Of a stretch of 64,000 nucleotides of DNA, positions 24,700 through 34,897 are shown piece after piece. Each line of letters begins with the position of its first letter. Within the stretch, counting starts at the first letter, position 1. Below the pieces are notes generated by a model that saw only the letters and a list, made by a program, of their open reading frames with translations, made no database searches and was not told the origin of the DNA. Both the position numbers and the translations under genes were made by a program. Source of the DNA: Dicyema japonicum. Its lineage: Eukaryota; Dicyemida; Rhombozoa; Dicyemidae. Where the stretch lies: the NCBI GenBank assembly GCA_011109175.1, contig RDEW01000046.1, positions 228,006 through 292,005 of the forward strand. Reading direction: 5' to 3'.

Positions 24700-24930
24700 A
24701 TGTTTGATTTCAATTATTGGTTGAACTGGTGTAAAGTCACTATATGCAGTATACAGGAGACTAAAGTGAAGGATGCATTTGAGGAGAAACTTATACTACT
24801 AGACTACGAATGCAACCACTACGTATTTGGCTTTGCTATATATCACTGTTTTGATGGGAGAATCCACAGAGTGTGGAGTAGGCGAACTAAGTTAAAAAAG
24901 TTAAAATTTGATAATAATAAATAAATAATC
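24700..24930 (+). mobile_element. LINE-A endonuclease scrap
   Basis: Reads KVTICSIQETKVKD, then HYVFGFAIYHCF and RIHRVWS, the QET block and following strand of the LINE-A endonuclease (compare LQETKI and HYGLGFAVHRHL in the intact copy). It ends in an (AAT)n-like stretch without the intervening RT, so it is internally deleted or a chimera. Confidence 0.7.
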
Positions 24931-24959
24931 ATAAGTGAACTATTTTTAAGACAATAACG

Positions 24960-26217
24960 AGTAAATCAACTAATTAAGCGTATTTTAATCCAGATTGTTG
25001 GTAATCCCTCTTCTTCTTTTAGAAGAAGTGCCATAACCTCTCTGTTACTCCGCATCTCCACATCAGATTCAGTCAAAATATCTCCGTTAGAGTCCAGTGG
25101 GCTGTCCTCACGGCATGCCAGTTCCACAAGTTGGGAGGTAGCAGAGGTGTACTCTTCATTGTATACCTTCATCCCATGCTTATGTTCAATGAGCATACTT
25201 TTGAGCGTTCTCTTCAGCACAACCGATTGGATGTAAGTCCTCGTTGATTCTTCAATAGATAATTTATCCATATGATTCTTGAAGCATCTTGAGACAACTC
25301 CATCCCATGTCAAAACCACTGGAATAATCTTCACTTGGCATTCATAGAGCAGCGAAAGTTCATTTGCTAGCAAGTCATATTTGTGAAGTTTCTCAACTTC
25401 AACTTGCTTTAGTCGGTCTTGTGAGGTAATCCCACTTCAATTAATTACTTCCTTCTTTTTTGTCATACACAAAAATATCAGGTTTATTGTATTGGACTTT
25501 TGTTTCTGTCAAAATCGACGTGTCAACTCTAATTTCGACATTTTGATTCGTCAATATTGACTGAACCGAATGTCCTTTCAATTTCCTGCTTCTTTTGATT
25601 CCATAAATTCGACAAAGATGAAGATGGATGCACTTTACCACTTCATTATGTCTTCGGAGATAATCACTATTTAGCATTTTTCCACACTGAGTGGCCAAAT
25701 GATCAACAGTTTTCTTGCTTTTTTTACAATTGTTGCATAATGACCCCGTGTGTGCAAAAAACAAATTCCTATCTTGCAAAAGACAGTACAATGCTTCGCT
25801 CCGTGGGCCGTTATTTCCTTTGGATAACCATTCTGAGGAAGTAAATAGGTCGACATTTGTTTCATCAATACATTTGAACATAATTGAGTGTAGTGTTCTG
25901 CAATAAATTTTATTTAATAAATATTTTTTCTGAGTGTCCTTGAGGGACTTAATATCCATGCTTTCCCTGTCGCCAATTGCATATTTGGAGGCAAAAAATC
26001 CTGCGATTGTAGCCAAGTGCCATTTTTTTGTTTTTATTACTCGCAGAATCCCCGATCTTCGCAAACACACAGTCGACTGTTTTTCCGAACTTTTAAGAAA
26101 CTGGAAAAGTATTAATTCGCTCTTTAATGAAATCGAGGAAAGTCCACGAATCGCACCAAACACACATTGACCAATCTTCCAAAAATGATGATTGAGCTCT
26201 ACAAGTAACCAGAGCAT
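24960..26217 (-). mobile_element. Family D: C-terminal part of a non-LTR element with zinc knuckle and restriction-like endonuclease
   Basis: Minus strand, two frames. The first (25441-26217, 258 codons) has LYCLLQDRNLFFAHTG, the zinc knuckle CNNCKKSKKTVDHLATQC, RRHNEVVKCIHLHLCRIYGI and KPDIFVYDKKE. The second (24966-25440) continues with ITSQDRLKQVEVEKLHKYD and IIPVVLTWDGVV. A CCHC-type knuckle followed by PD...(D/E)-K is the arrangement of restriction-like endonucleases in R2/R4/CRE-type elements. No RT motif is present, so this is a 5'-truncated copy. One frameshift and an in-frame TGA near 25425-25440 break it. It is unlike families A-C. Confidence 0.7.
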
Positions 26218-26254
26218 TTATAAAATCTGATATTTCACTAAAAAAACTATCTAT

Positions 26255-29105
26255 TAAAGGCAAGGTCAAGGAACTCCGTTCAATCCTGGCAAATCAGAAG
26301 ATCGACGTGGCCATGATTCAAGAAACTAAACTCCGCATGCATGATTCCACTCCTTCATTCCCTGGATACGAGGCAATCAGGATGGACCGCAATAAGAGAA
26401 AAGGGGTGGATTACTTACTCTATTAAAAGACTGAAATGCAGAGACATTACTTCGGAAGTGAGGAAACTTGTTGGAAATGACGAGGTTACTGAGGCAATTG
26501 GAATCTCGCTTGGGACAACGAAAGGAAGTATGTGCCTCGTGAATATCTACTTGCCTCCTCCCGGCTCCTGCCCAAAGGACTATGTTATTCCAAACCTATC
26601 AAAATTGGCTATCTACGATGAGATCATCATATGTGGAGATTTAAACGCAAAGCACCCATTATGGTTGTCAACCCAACAGGCCGACACGAGAGGCTATTGC
26701 TATTGAAATCGGACTCCCTAACGATTCTGAACGATCCACCGAAAAATATAAGGACCCCACTCAGAGAGACGGATCAGCCTACCTTACCGGATGTAACACT
26801 CTGCTCATCGTCGCTTTCATCAAAAATTGATTGGTCAGTCATAATCCAATTGTGATGAAGATCATGAGATAAGTCAGAGTGAGGAGAACACCTGCTAGTT
26901 ATAACTACAAAGCTGCTAATTGGGAATTGTATCGCGCAATCTCTAATGATAGACTGAAGAATTGTTACTTGGACAGCTTCAAATCGCTAGAAAAAGCAAT
27001 CAAATACTTTACTTGCACAATCCTAGAAGCAAGATCATTGGCTATTCCCAAGCATCGTCTAAATTCCTCTAATGGTCGAGAAAAGTCGGCATTGATCAAA
27101 GAAAAAAATCACCTCAAAAAATCTAATTGGATCACATTAGAAACGAAACTCCGGATCAGAGCTCTAAACAACGAAATAAAGGCCAGATAGTTCAAAGCCC
27201 AGAAATTGAAGTAGAATCGGATTCTTACAAAGGTAAATCGCAATCGTAGTACCGGAGAAGTGTGGAAAGTCATCCGAAATGTTGCAAAGGGAGAAGAAAC
27301 TTCCCCCGAGGATGACTATACTCAACGAGACGTTAACAATTTGATAAAATTCTACACAAAAATTTCGTACAAGGAACACAGGAAGTCGGAAGTGCTTCAC
27401 TCTTCACGCAGAAAACTGAAGAAAGATTCTAACCCAGTTTACTTCTCGGATGAAATCGTGAAGAATTTATTTATTTATTAACCCCGGATACACCGAGAAA
27501 GAAGTTAAAGTAAACAATTAATTAAGTGTATCCAGTTTCCACTTCTACAGAAACAGAGTCCATCCGGAATCAGCATAAAGGTTAAGACGTCCATTACATG
27601 CAGTTGTGGAAACCCCTCCAGTCGAGTGGGGAAGAGCAAATGATCATTTTTCATGCCGGCCTGGCACTGGGCGTGACCTAGACAGGTGGATCACACGACG
27701 CCACTCTATTAGGAAGAGTGGAGGAACAGACAAGCAAGCAGAAAATTTAAACCAATTAACCACGCAGCACCACATGGCGCCACGCGGCCTTATATTCAAG
27801 ACAAAACAACGAAGTTATATAAAACGTGAAGAATGCGCTGCGTTTTACAAGAACAACGTACTCTCCCGGACCCGACAACATTTCAGTAGTGTTATTGAAG
27901 AACCTAGGAGATATGGGAGTTTGTTTTCTAACGTCGATTTTCAACTATTAAATTAATTATAATGTAATACCGTTGTTATGGAAGCAAGCCAACATCCGAC
28001 CTATACTAAAACCTGGAAAACCTAGGGAGGATCTGGCATCATCAGAAATTAACCAACTTCATTAGAGATAGATTTTCAAACAAACCAAAGCATTTGAAAA
28101 CAGTCTTATGTTCCATTGATATTAACAAGGTTATTGATTCTATTTCGAGAAAATTATTATCAAAGAAAATTTTCCAGTCCGAGATCCCGGGGAAACTTAA
28201 ACTTTGGATAACAAATTTCTTAAGTGGACGGAGGGGACGTGTATGCCTCGGAGGACTGAAATCAATCTCACGTCTTCTCCCAAACGGTGTCCCCCAAGGA
28301 TCTCCTTTATCCCCCGCTTTATTCAATTTATACCTGGCCGACCTCCCGACACCGGAATCCAATAACGATGTTCTACTCTCATATGCGGACGACATTGTTT
28401 TGGCCTCGCATGATCGGGATATCCAAAATGCTACAGAAAGATTACAAATTAACCTGGACCGACTCAACGCCTGGGTAATGAAGAACCGACTCACGATAAT
28501 TTCCAGAAAGTCGGTCACGTCTATGTTTACTTTGGACAAAAGGTTGGGGAAGATGACTGTCAAGTTAAAATTGGACAACATTGAAATCCCCTTCACCAAA
28601 TGTCAGAAAATCCTGGGTGTGACACTGGATACACACTTATGTTTGTCACCACACGTGGCAAACATTGTTCTGAAGTGCGAGAAGAGGATCAATGTATTAA
28701 AATGTTTATCTGGAATATGGAAGACTGGTACCCACCCGGTCTTGATGAATATCTACAAACAATACATTGAACCATGCTTCTCTTACTGTGTGCTAAGTGG
28801 AGACCTTCATTATCATGGACGAATACCAAGAAAATCGAGGACGTACAAAAGAAGGCTTTCAGAGTCACGGAGAGGTGGACTTGTGGAAGACACATAACCG
28901 GACCGACTACTCTGGAGGCCCTCATTAAACAAAACTCCGGCATGCGGGAAGGTGGCTCAGCAAATACAGTCAGCCGCCCAGTACGAGCTTGTGTGGGTAC
29001 GAGGGATGAGCACCGGGAAAGAATGAGGATTTTGGCGGAGCGCATCGGGATCACGTGATAGTTAGTTTTGGTTTTACCGTGGTCTTGGGTGTTAAATAAA
29101 TAAAT
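26255..29105 (+). mobile_element. LINE-B, 5'-truncated, interrupted by SINE2 at 27468-27830
   Basis: EN motifs are AMIQETKLR, IIICGDLNAKHP and SVIIQL (SDHNP position damaged). After the SINE2 the RT resumes with SIDINKVIDSISRK, LPNGVPQGSPLSPALFNLYL and LSYADDIVLA, then the C-terminus ACVGTRDEHRERM...GIT-stop at 29056. The 3' UTR holds GGGATCACG paired with CGTGGTCTT, then (TAAA)n. Compared with 45645-48320 on the opposite strand it is nearly identical and shares the same frameshift near 26697. Two copies with a common lesion imply a shared defective source. Confidence 0.9.
27468..27830 (-). mobile_element. SINE2, full length, 10-bp target duplication inside LINE-B
   Basis: Flanked by CGTGAAGAAT on both sides (about 27458-27467 and 27831-27840). 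The uninterrupted LINE-B at 45645-48320 shows this 10-mer once, which fixes the insertion. On the minus strand the head is a U-rich leader before GCCGCGTGGCGCCATGTGG. The 3' end carries GGATACAC...GTGTATCC (27526-27533 with 27485-27493), a perfect 8-bp stem, then GGGGTTAATAAATAAA. Confidence 0.92.
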
Positions 29106-29705
29106 AAAAATCTATGCCGTGGCTTAGAGAATTGTTTTACGGAGGCTCAGTACGAGTTCCCTCACCATCAAAAGCTAGAAGCTGTGCAGATCAAATCATA
29201 ATGGATCAAAAATTGTTAATTCAACAGAAGACCCCAGCGAATATGAATAAAGCAATCGGAACCATATACCGCCAGACAATCGGCTGTAGAATATGCCTCT
29301 GCTGCGTGGAGATTCGCGTTATCAGAAGCCACTATCCAAAAACTAAATTTGCTGCAAAGGAAAACAATACGTATGCTGGGACCACAATGTGGAACAGAAA
29401 TACCTCCCCTGCTGACGGAATCTACAACTCGTAGATGTGGTTTCGGATTTTTCCGCATTTGCGAGGAAGATGGACACCCACTAAGCCTCTCACTGTTCCA
29501 CGCAAAAGAAAATCGGTTGGCTAAGAAATTTCCTTCCCCAATCGGCTTCTTCTGCAAGGATCAAAGAAGGCATTTGTTCGACAGTGGGAACAATGGAGAC
29601 GCACAGGCTTTCGGATGGCACTTTGGTTGGGGAACTGGGATCACCTAACTAGTTGACTTTACTTTTGTCTTTCTTTCTCGGTGATCCCGGGTTAATAAAT
29701 AAATA
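29106..29705 (+). mobile_element. LINE-B 3' end fragment (second subfamily)
   Basis: C-terminal coding: YASAAWRF-like segment, LNLLQRKTIRMLGPQCGTE, and GTGIT-stop at 29648. The 3' UTR has a perfect 9-bp inverted repeat, GGGATCACC (29637-29645) and GGTGATCCC (29680-29688), before GGGTTAATAAATAAATAAAT. Confidence 0.82.
29637..29688 (+). other. LINE-B 3' stem-loop, best example
   Basis: The 9-bp arms GGGATCACC and GGTGATCCC are separated by 34 bases. The first arm overlaps the Gly-Ile-Thr-stop codons. Other copies keep the pairing with G-U wobbles, and SINE2 keeps it with different base pairs. It is probably the signal read by the element's own reverse transcriptase. Confidence 0.75.
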
Positions 29706-31195
29706 AATGTGTCACGATACAAAAGTGATTTTAAGATTTTGGAAGTGGACATGTCCAGTGCGTTTGACACTGTCAACAGAAAAACATTGTTGAACGTTGC
29801 TGTGAGTTTTCTTGATGAGGGTAACACAAGACTTGTCCGCTTCATATTATCAAACACTTAATTAACTGTACGAGTTGGGAACACAACATCGAAGCCTTTC
29901 GGGACAACTGTTGAATACCTCAGGGGGACTCTCTATTTCCGGTTCTATTCGTCGTATACCTGGAAGCGGAATTGAGAGCTCTTATAACAAAATGTGAAGG
30001 ATGCATGCTGATGGAGATTATATATGCAGAAGACATAGATTTTTGTGTCAGAAAATGATCTGGAACTTCATCTTCATCAGAGGGTTTTGTCAGGGAGAAT
30101 TTTTTAATGTTTTCATCAGTCATCATAGTGATGAATTAAAATGTTACAGAAAAAAGTTCTTTTTACTAATGCTCTACGTTTTAACGAAATTTTTTGAAAA
30201 TTGAAATTTTATTTTTTTCCAGAAACACAACCGCACATCTTCAACCATGGATGCAGCACAATCAAGAACTTTAAGCATTATTATATAAAAAGGCTTATAT
30301 ACTCTTGATTTGGAAAGATTTTTTTTGTGAATGTACGAAAGCCATCATTATTGTATCTCACACACGAAGTAAAAGACCATAAAAATGTTTTAAAAAGACT
30401 GAGGCAATTAAATGTCTTGATTAATGTGCTAATGAAGATATAATGAAAAATCCTGTTTTGAAAATCCCTGGAGAATTTAAGAATTGGTCACTGCGAGTTA
30501 ATCAGGAAAAGACTGAACACATAAGAATCACAAGGGAATTAAAATATATTGATAAAAATTTGAGGATAAAAGGAAATTGGGATCCTTACTTGGTGATAGT
30601 GAGGACATGATGTACAGAAGAAGTCTAGCCACAGCCATGTATAAGAAAATGCAGAAGATATGGAGTCGACGCAACTAATAAAAACAAATCTAAGAATAAG
30701 ACTATACAACTCATATATAAAGCTGATGCTTATGTACAACTCGGGTACATGGAGGGTCACAGAGCTAGAGCTCAAGAAAATGGATATATTTCATCGAAAA
30801 CAATTACGCAATTTAATGGGCCTAAGTTGGCCCAAGAAGATTTCAAATAGAAATTATACTCTGTGGTACAATCGAGGACAATGAGCATCGACATTATTGA
30901 GTCAAGATGGAGACTGTTTGGGCACGTGATTAGAATGGACATAAACTCCAAATATAATAATGGACAATTAATTTAACAATGAGAACAAACCATCGTTCAG
31001 AGGAAAACCCAGAGTCACTCTACCCGTGGCTTCTGAACAAGGATCTTAATGGAATTGGAAGAAAACTTAAGTCTGCAGAAGACCTAGAACAACTAATCAT
31101 AAAGAGAAATGCTTTTTCGATCCTGAGAGCACAATTAATTGAAAGATATGATTAGTTAGTATTTTAACTTTATTTTTATATTTTAAAGCATTATT
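29706..31195 (+). mobile_element. LINE-A, 5'-truncated, decayed
   Basis: Starts inside RT: ILEVDMSSAFDTVNRKTL, then STTVEYLRGTLYF-like debris at the PQGDS position. The C-terminal part has GSLLGDSEDMMYRRSLA, LMYNSGTWRVTELELKK and SRWRLFGHVIRMD. Many frame shifts. It ends at a TAATTTT-type tail near 31195. Confidence 0.85.
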
Positions 31196-31214
31196 TTTTT
31201 CAAAAAAACTAATT

Positions 31215-31520
31215 GAGTTTGAAATAGGCTTGATATTAATGCACTTCACGAAAAGCCATATTAGCTATAGCTCCTCCCAGGCAGGACACACACTTTCGAT
31301 GTAGGAGAAACAAGAAATACTCTTCATTTCTTTTTGTTGGGTGTAAGTCATTTTTTTAAACGATCAGGTTCCGCAGTGAGATCTTCACTGATGACAGCAT
31401 CATTCCAAAGCATCGTAGATGCGTTGAACTTTCAGCCGTAATGTACAATAAGGAGATTCTAACTAAGGTCCATTAGGTCCATTTTGCACAGTACTCGTTA
31501 CACTACGCCACCCACCCACT
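31215..31520 (-). mobile_element. SINE1, old copy
   Basis: Minus strand. The 3' end GAGCTATAGCTAATATGGCTTTTCG, GTGTGTCCTGCCTGGG, CACTGCGGAACCTG and CATCTACGATGC are recognisable, and a degraded tRNA-like head lies near 31500. No clean duplication seen. Confidence 0.75.
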
Positions 31521-32505
31521 CTTACGAAAATAAAAAACATTTATTATGGTGATATTTTTATTTGTGCACTAAATCTACATATTTTAAATATAAGATCGAT
31601 TCCATATATAAAAATATCTTATAAGAAATAAGGAGAATTTTATTTACTCACAAATTCAAGTCTGATTAAAGTTAGGGAGAATCGACAAATTAATTGACAG
31701 AATTAGGATCTTCTGCGGGGATTATAAAACCTCACTTATTTCACAAGTGAACATGCGACATAAAATATCTTCTATAAGTCTTGCTCACCATTCATAAGCT
31801 ATTAAAGCCTGTTGTTGAAAAGAAAAAAGTATGTTAACCTACCCGACGAAGTTATGTTTACTTCTCTTCCTTGGAAACTTCGGTGTCGTTTGAAATTTCT
31901 AAGCCAGCGGGAATCGGATTTCCGCACTATCTAAGATCTCCCTGAGCGCCGTTGGCTATTCAAGCAAGTTTCGCTAACCATGAGAGGGAATAACTTTGCA
32001 GTCATGGCTTTTACATTCTTTTGCTATTAATTTAGTAATCCCTCTTTGATTTGCATTTCGTAAGGATTATTTTTAACCGAAGAAAACCAACGTGAGAAGG
32101 TCCCAAACCTAGAAAAGTATAGCTGGCTGCAAGGTTAGCACTCCGAGAGCGTACGAAACAGCAGTGCAACAACAAGAATATCTTCCACGTGATTTTCAAA
32201 ATTTATATTATAAATGCATCGTGAAGTAATTCTGTGGAATTGCTTTCACTCCTTCTCTCATATAAACTATGTAAATAGGGGGTAATAATAATAATAATGT
32301 AAATGGCTTTCATGAAAAATGTCAACCACAGCCAATACTTTATTCCTTCGTATTTTGGAGTCCGAAAAGAAGATCCATTGCTCATTATCGGATCACAAGA
32401 TATTCTACCCCTTCGAGCGTGCGGTACTTGATATCACCAATTTTGAATTCCCTAACCTGAATTTAATTTGATCCTTTCATCGTTAAGAAAGATCACTTCC
32501 AAGAC
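31521..32505. other. Intergenic, no feature recognised
   Basis: No supported exons on either strand. The segment 31850-32160 is richer in GC than its surroundings but gives no protein I recognise. Confidence 0.4.
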
Positions 32506-32815
32506 CTTATTTATTTACATAACCCCAGATTCATCAAGAAAGAAGCAATAGCCTAGAAGCATGGCGTGGGAAGTTGCATAATTTTGTTTTTTGCATTATC
32601 GCGATGTCTAATTTTTGATCTATCAATAAGGTAAGCATCTCCAAAACTTTGCTTCTGATCGCATTTATGTTCAATGATCAGGAAGGAGCATGGATCAGGG
32701 TTCTGTTCTAGATCGCATCAGCAGATCAGGTTAGAAACTAATGATGTGACGTGGTAGGGAAAGAGAGAATGATTATTTTTCATGCTCATTGGAACTGGTG
32801 CCGTTAAATAAGAAA
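32506..32815 (-). mobile_element. SINE2, degenerate
   Basis: Minus strand. Begins TTTATTTACATAACCCCAGAT and keeps GTGGTAGGGAAAGAG and TGATTATTTTTCATGC, matching GTGGGGAAGAGCAAATGATC in the younger copies. Heavily diverged. Confidence 0.6.
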
Positions 32816-33095
32816 ACCACTTGATGGCATTTTTTCGGTAGACTTCAAAAATGCGAACAAACAAACATAAAAATTTACTAATTTATAATAATCAAAATAA
32901 GTGATAGTGCTTTTACAAAAATAATTTTTACATAAATGAACAAGTACAGTTAGACTTGGGTTTAGGGGATACCCTAGGGCATTTATATATTTGGTGTCAA
33001 AACCAAGGTCTGAGTGATCCATTGGAATAAAATATAACATTTACTATAAATTTAAAGATTTTCAAATTAAAAGATTACTCAAATGATCTACACTA

Positions 33096-34798
33096 TTATT
33101 TCTGTACTATTTGATTTACGACATCTTCAAAATCTGATCTCACCTTGTCAGTAATCTCAATAAACTCCCGAACATCACATTCTCTAATGTTTTGAAGTTC
33201 TTTGACTGCATTAGTTAATAATTTATTTTCTTCATGTAATACTTTGATAATTTCGTTTGTTGATTTGGCTTTATTTACGGATTCTGTTTTATTAGACATT
33301 AGCAATAATTCAGTATTTCTATTATTCAATTATATTTTTACCTTTCTTGCGAAAGAATCAACTGCTGAGATAGTTTTATCTTTCCTCTATAGTAAGGTTC
33401 GAACATATTGCTCTCAGTTTTACCAATTCAGGGTCCTTTATTATCTGACAATCTTCTGATTTATCAATATTTGATTTTTTCAGAATTAAATTTTCTGTGG
33501 TAAGTTCATTATTTGTGTTCTCAAGCTGAATGATTCTTGACTGTAGTCTTGAACATTCTGATTTAATTTCATTGACCTCCAGTGTTCCTTCCCCCATTGA
33601 ATTCTTTAGTTTTTCTTGATTATTCTCAAAGTAACAAAACGTAATACAATGAGTGCTTCAATCAACTCATCATCATGCTTGCTTTTTGTTATCACGTTGT
33701 TCATTTGACTCTTTACCCCTTTAATTTCACGTCCCATAATTTCATTTCTTTTAAAATAATGTAACGACATAACCTTAGTTTGACTCCATCGTGCTTTTCT
33801 TTCATTTCGCTGTACATTTTTGTTTTTTCTTCGACTTCTTGTTGAAGTTTCTTTTTTAATAAATTACTGGTAATACGTATATTTGTTTAGCTTTTTGTTC
33901 TTCCATGTTACTAATATGTCTTTGTGCTTTTGAGTTGTTTTGATGAACTTGTGTTTTCTTTTGAACTCCTCTCTCAGCAGCTAATTCCTTTTAGTTTCCT
34001 CCAACTAGAGTAAATTTTACTTTTTAACCTTTCGCTGTAAAATAGCGATCTGCTCAGCCCTACCTTTCCAATTTGAGTTTCCAGCAAGAACCGTCTTAAA
34101 GTCAATAGAATGTCCAATTTCTAACTCCATAGCCTATTAACAAATAAATACTATTATGCCTTTATTAATATTTTATTTTCCCGTCTAATTCCTTCAGTTT
34201 CGTTTCTAAGAGATATAACCTTCCCTTCTGCCTGTTTCAACTTTTCATTGAGAACCAACAAATCCATTTGCATCTAAATATTTGAAAATATGAACTTGTG
34301 GCTTAAATTCTGCAGCTATACTTTTAGTTTGCTGATTAAACGACCTATCAGTTATTTTTTTCACATTCTTTACTTCTTTTTCAATTTGCTTCAATTTATT
34401 AGCGAGTTGGGAATTCCGAGACTTTTCACTGTGAAGTTGGGAAGTCAAATTACGCACATTTTTTGATATTCGAGAATTTTTGAAGCTGCAGCGTCTTTTT
34501 CAACAAATCCTTAATGTGATTCAAAATGAGAACCATTTCCAGTGAGGAGATCTTTTTCTTGGGCATATGTGGTCTTTAATGTCTCATTTTCAAATTTCAA
34601 ATCATCAATGTTTGATAAGTCTGCATTTTCATTGGTTATTTCCTGTTCTGTTAAACAATCTAACCCTTATTTGTTGATTTAAATATGTCACAATATCCTG
34701 AGAATCTGTGTTTAACTTGCTTTAATATTTATAATTATTACTTGTAAAAGCATATCATCTGAGACTCCATAAATATCTTTTATGGCTTGGTTAGACAT
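33096..34798 (-). CDS. Coiled-coil protein, function unknown, several tiny introns
   Basis: Start MSNQAIKDIYGVSDDM at 34798, first intron about 26 nt, then LNTDSQDIVTYLNQQI. Heptad-rich blocks follow: NLTSQLHSEKSRNSQLANKL, IEKEVKNVKKITD, LQSRIIQLENTNNELT, then SVNKAKSTNEIIKVLHEENK and the ending VREFIEITDKVRSDF. Hydrophobic a/d spacing with Lys/Glu/Gln predicts a long parallel coiled coil. Several junctions between 33650 and 34250 are not resolved and at least one frame change near 34660 is unexplained. It might be a ciliary or centrosomal protein by style, but I do not recognise a family. A full-length LINE-A sits 99 bp upstream of the start. Confidence 0.6.
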
Positions 34799-34897
34799 TG
34801 TTGCCTAGATACTATTTTATTTAAATAAATAATGCTCAATAATCAAATATTAACACCTCTCAAAAATTATATTTATTATATGTTACACAATTAAACT

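Noticed and set aside
28042-28599. Long open frame on the minus strand
   Set aside because: It is the antisense shadow of the LINE-B reverse transcriptase on the plus strand.
31850-32180. Structured RNA in a GC-richer island
   Set aside because: No clear complementary arms or known snRNA/SL RNA signature by eye.
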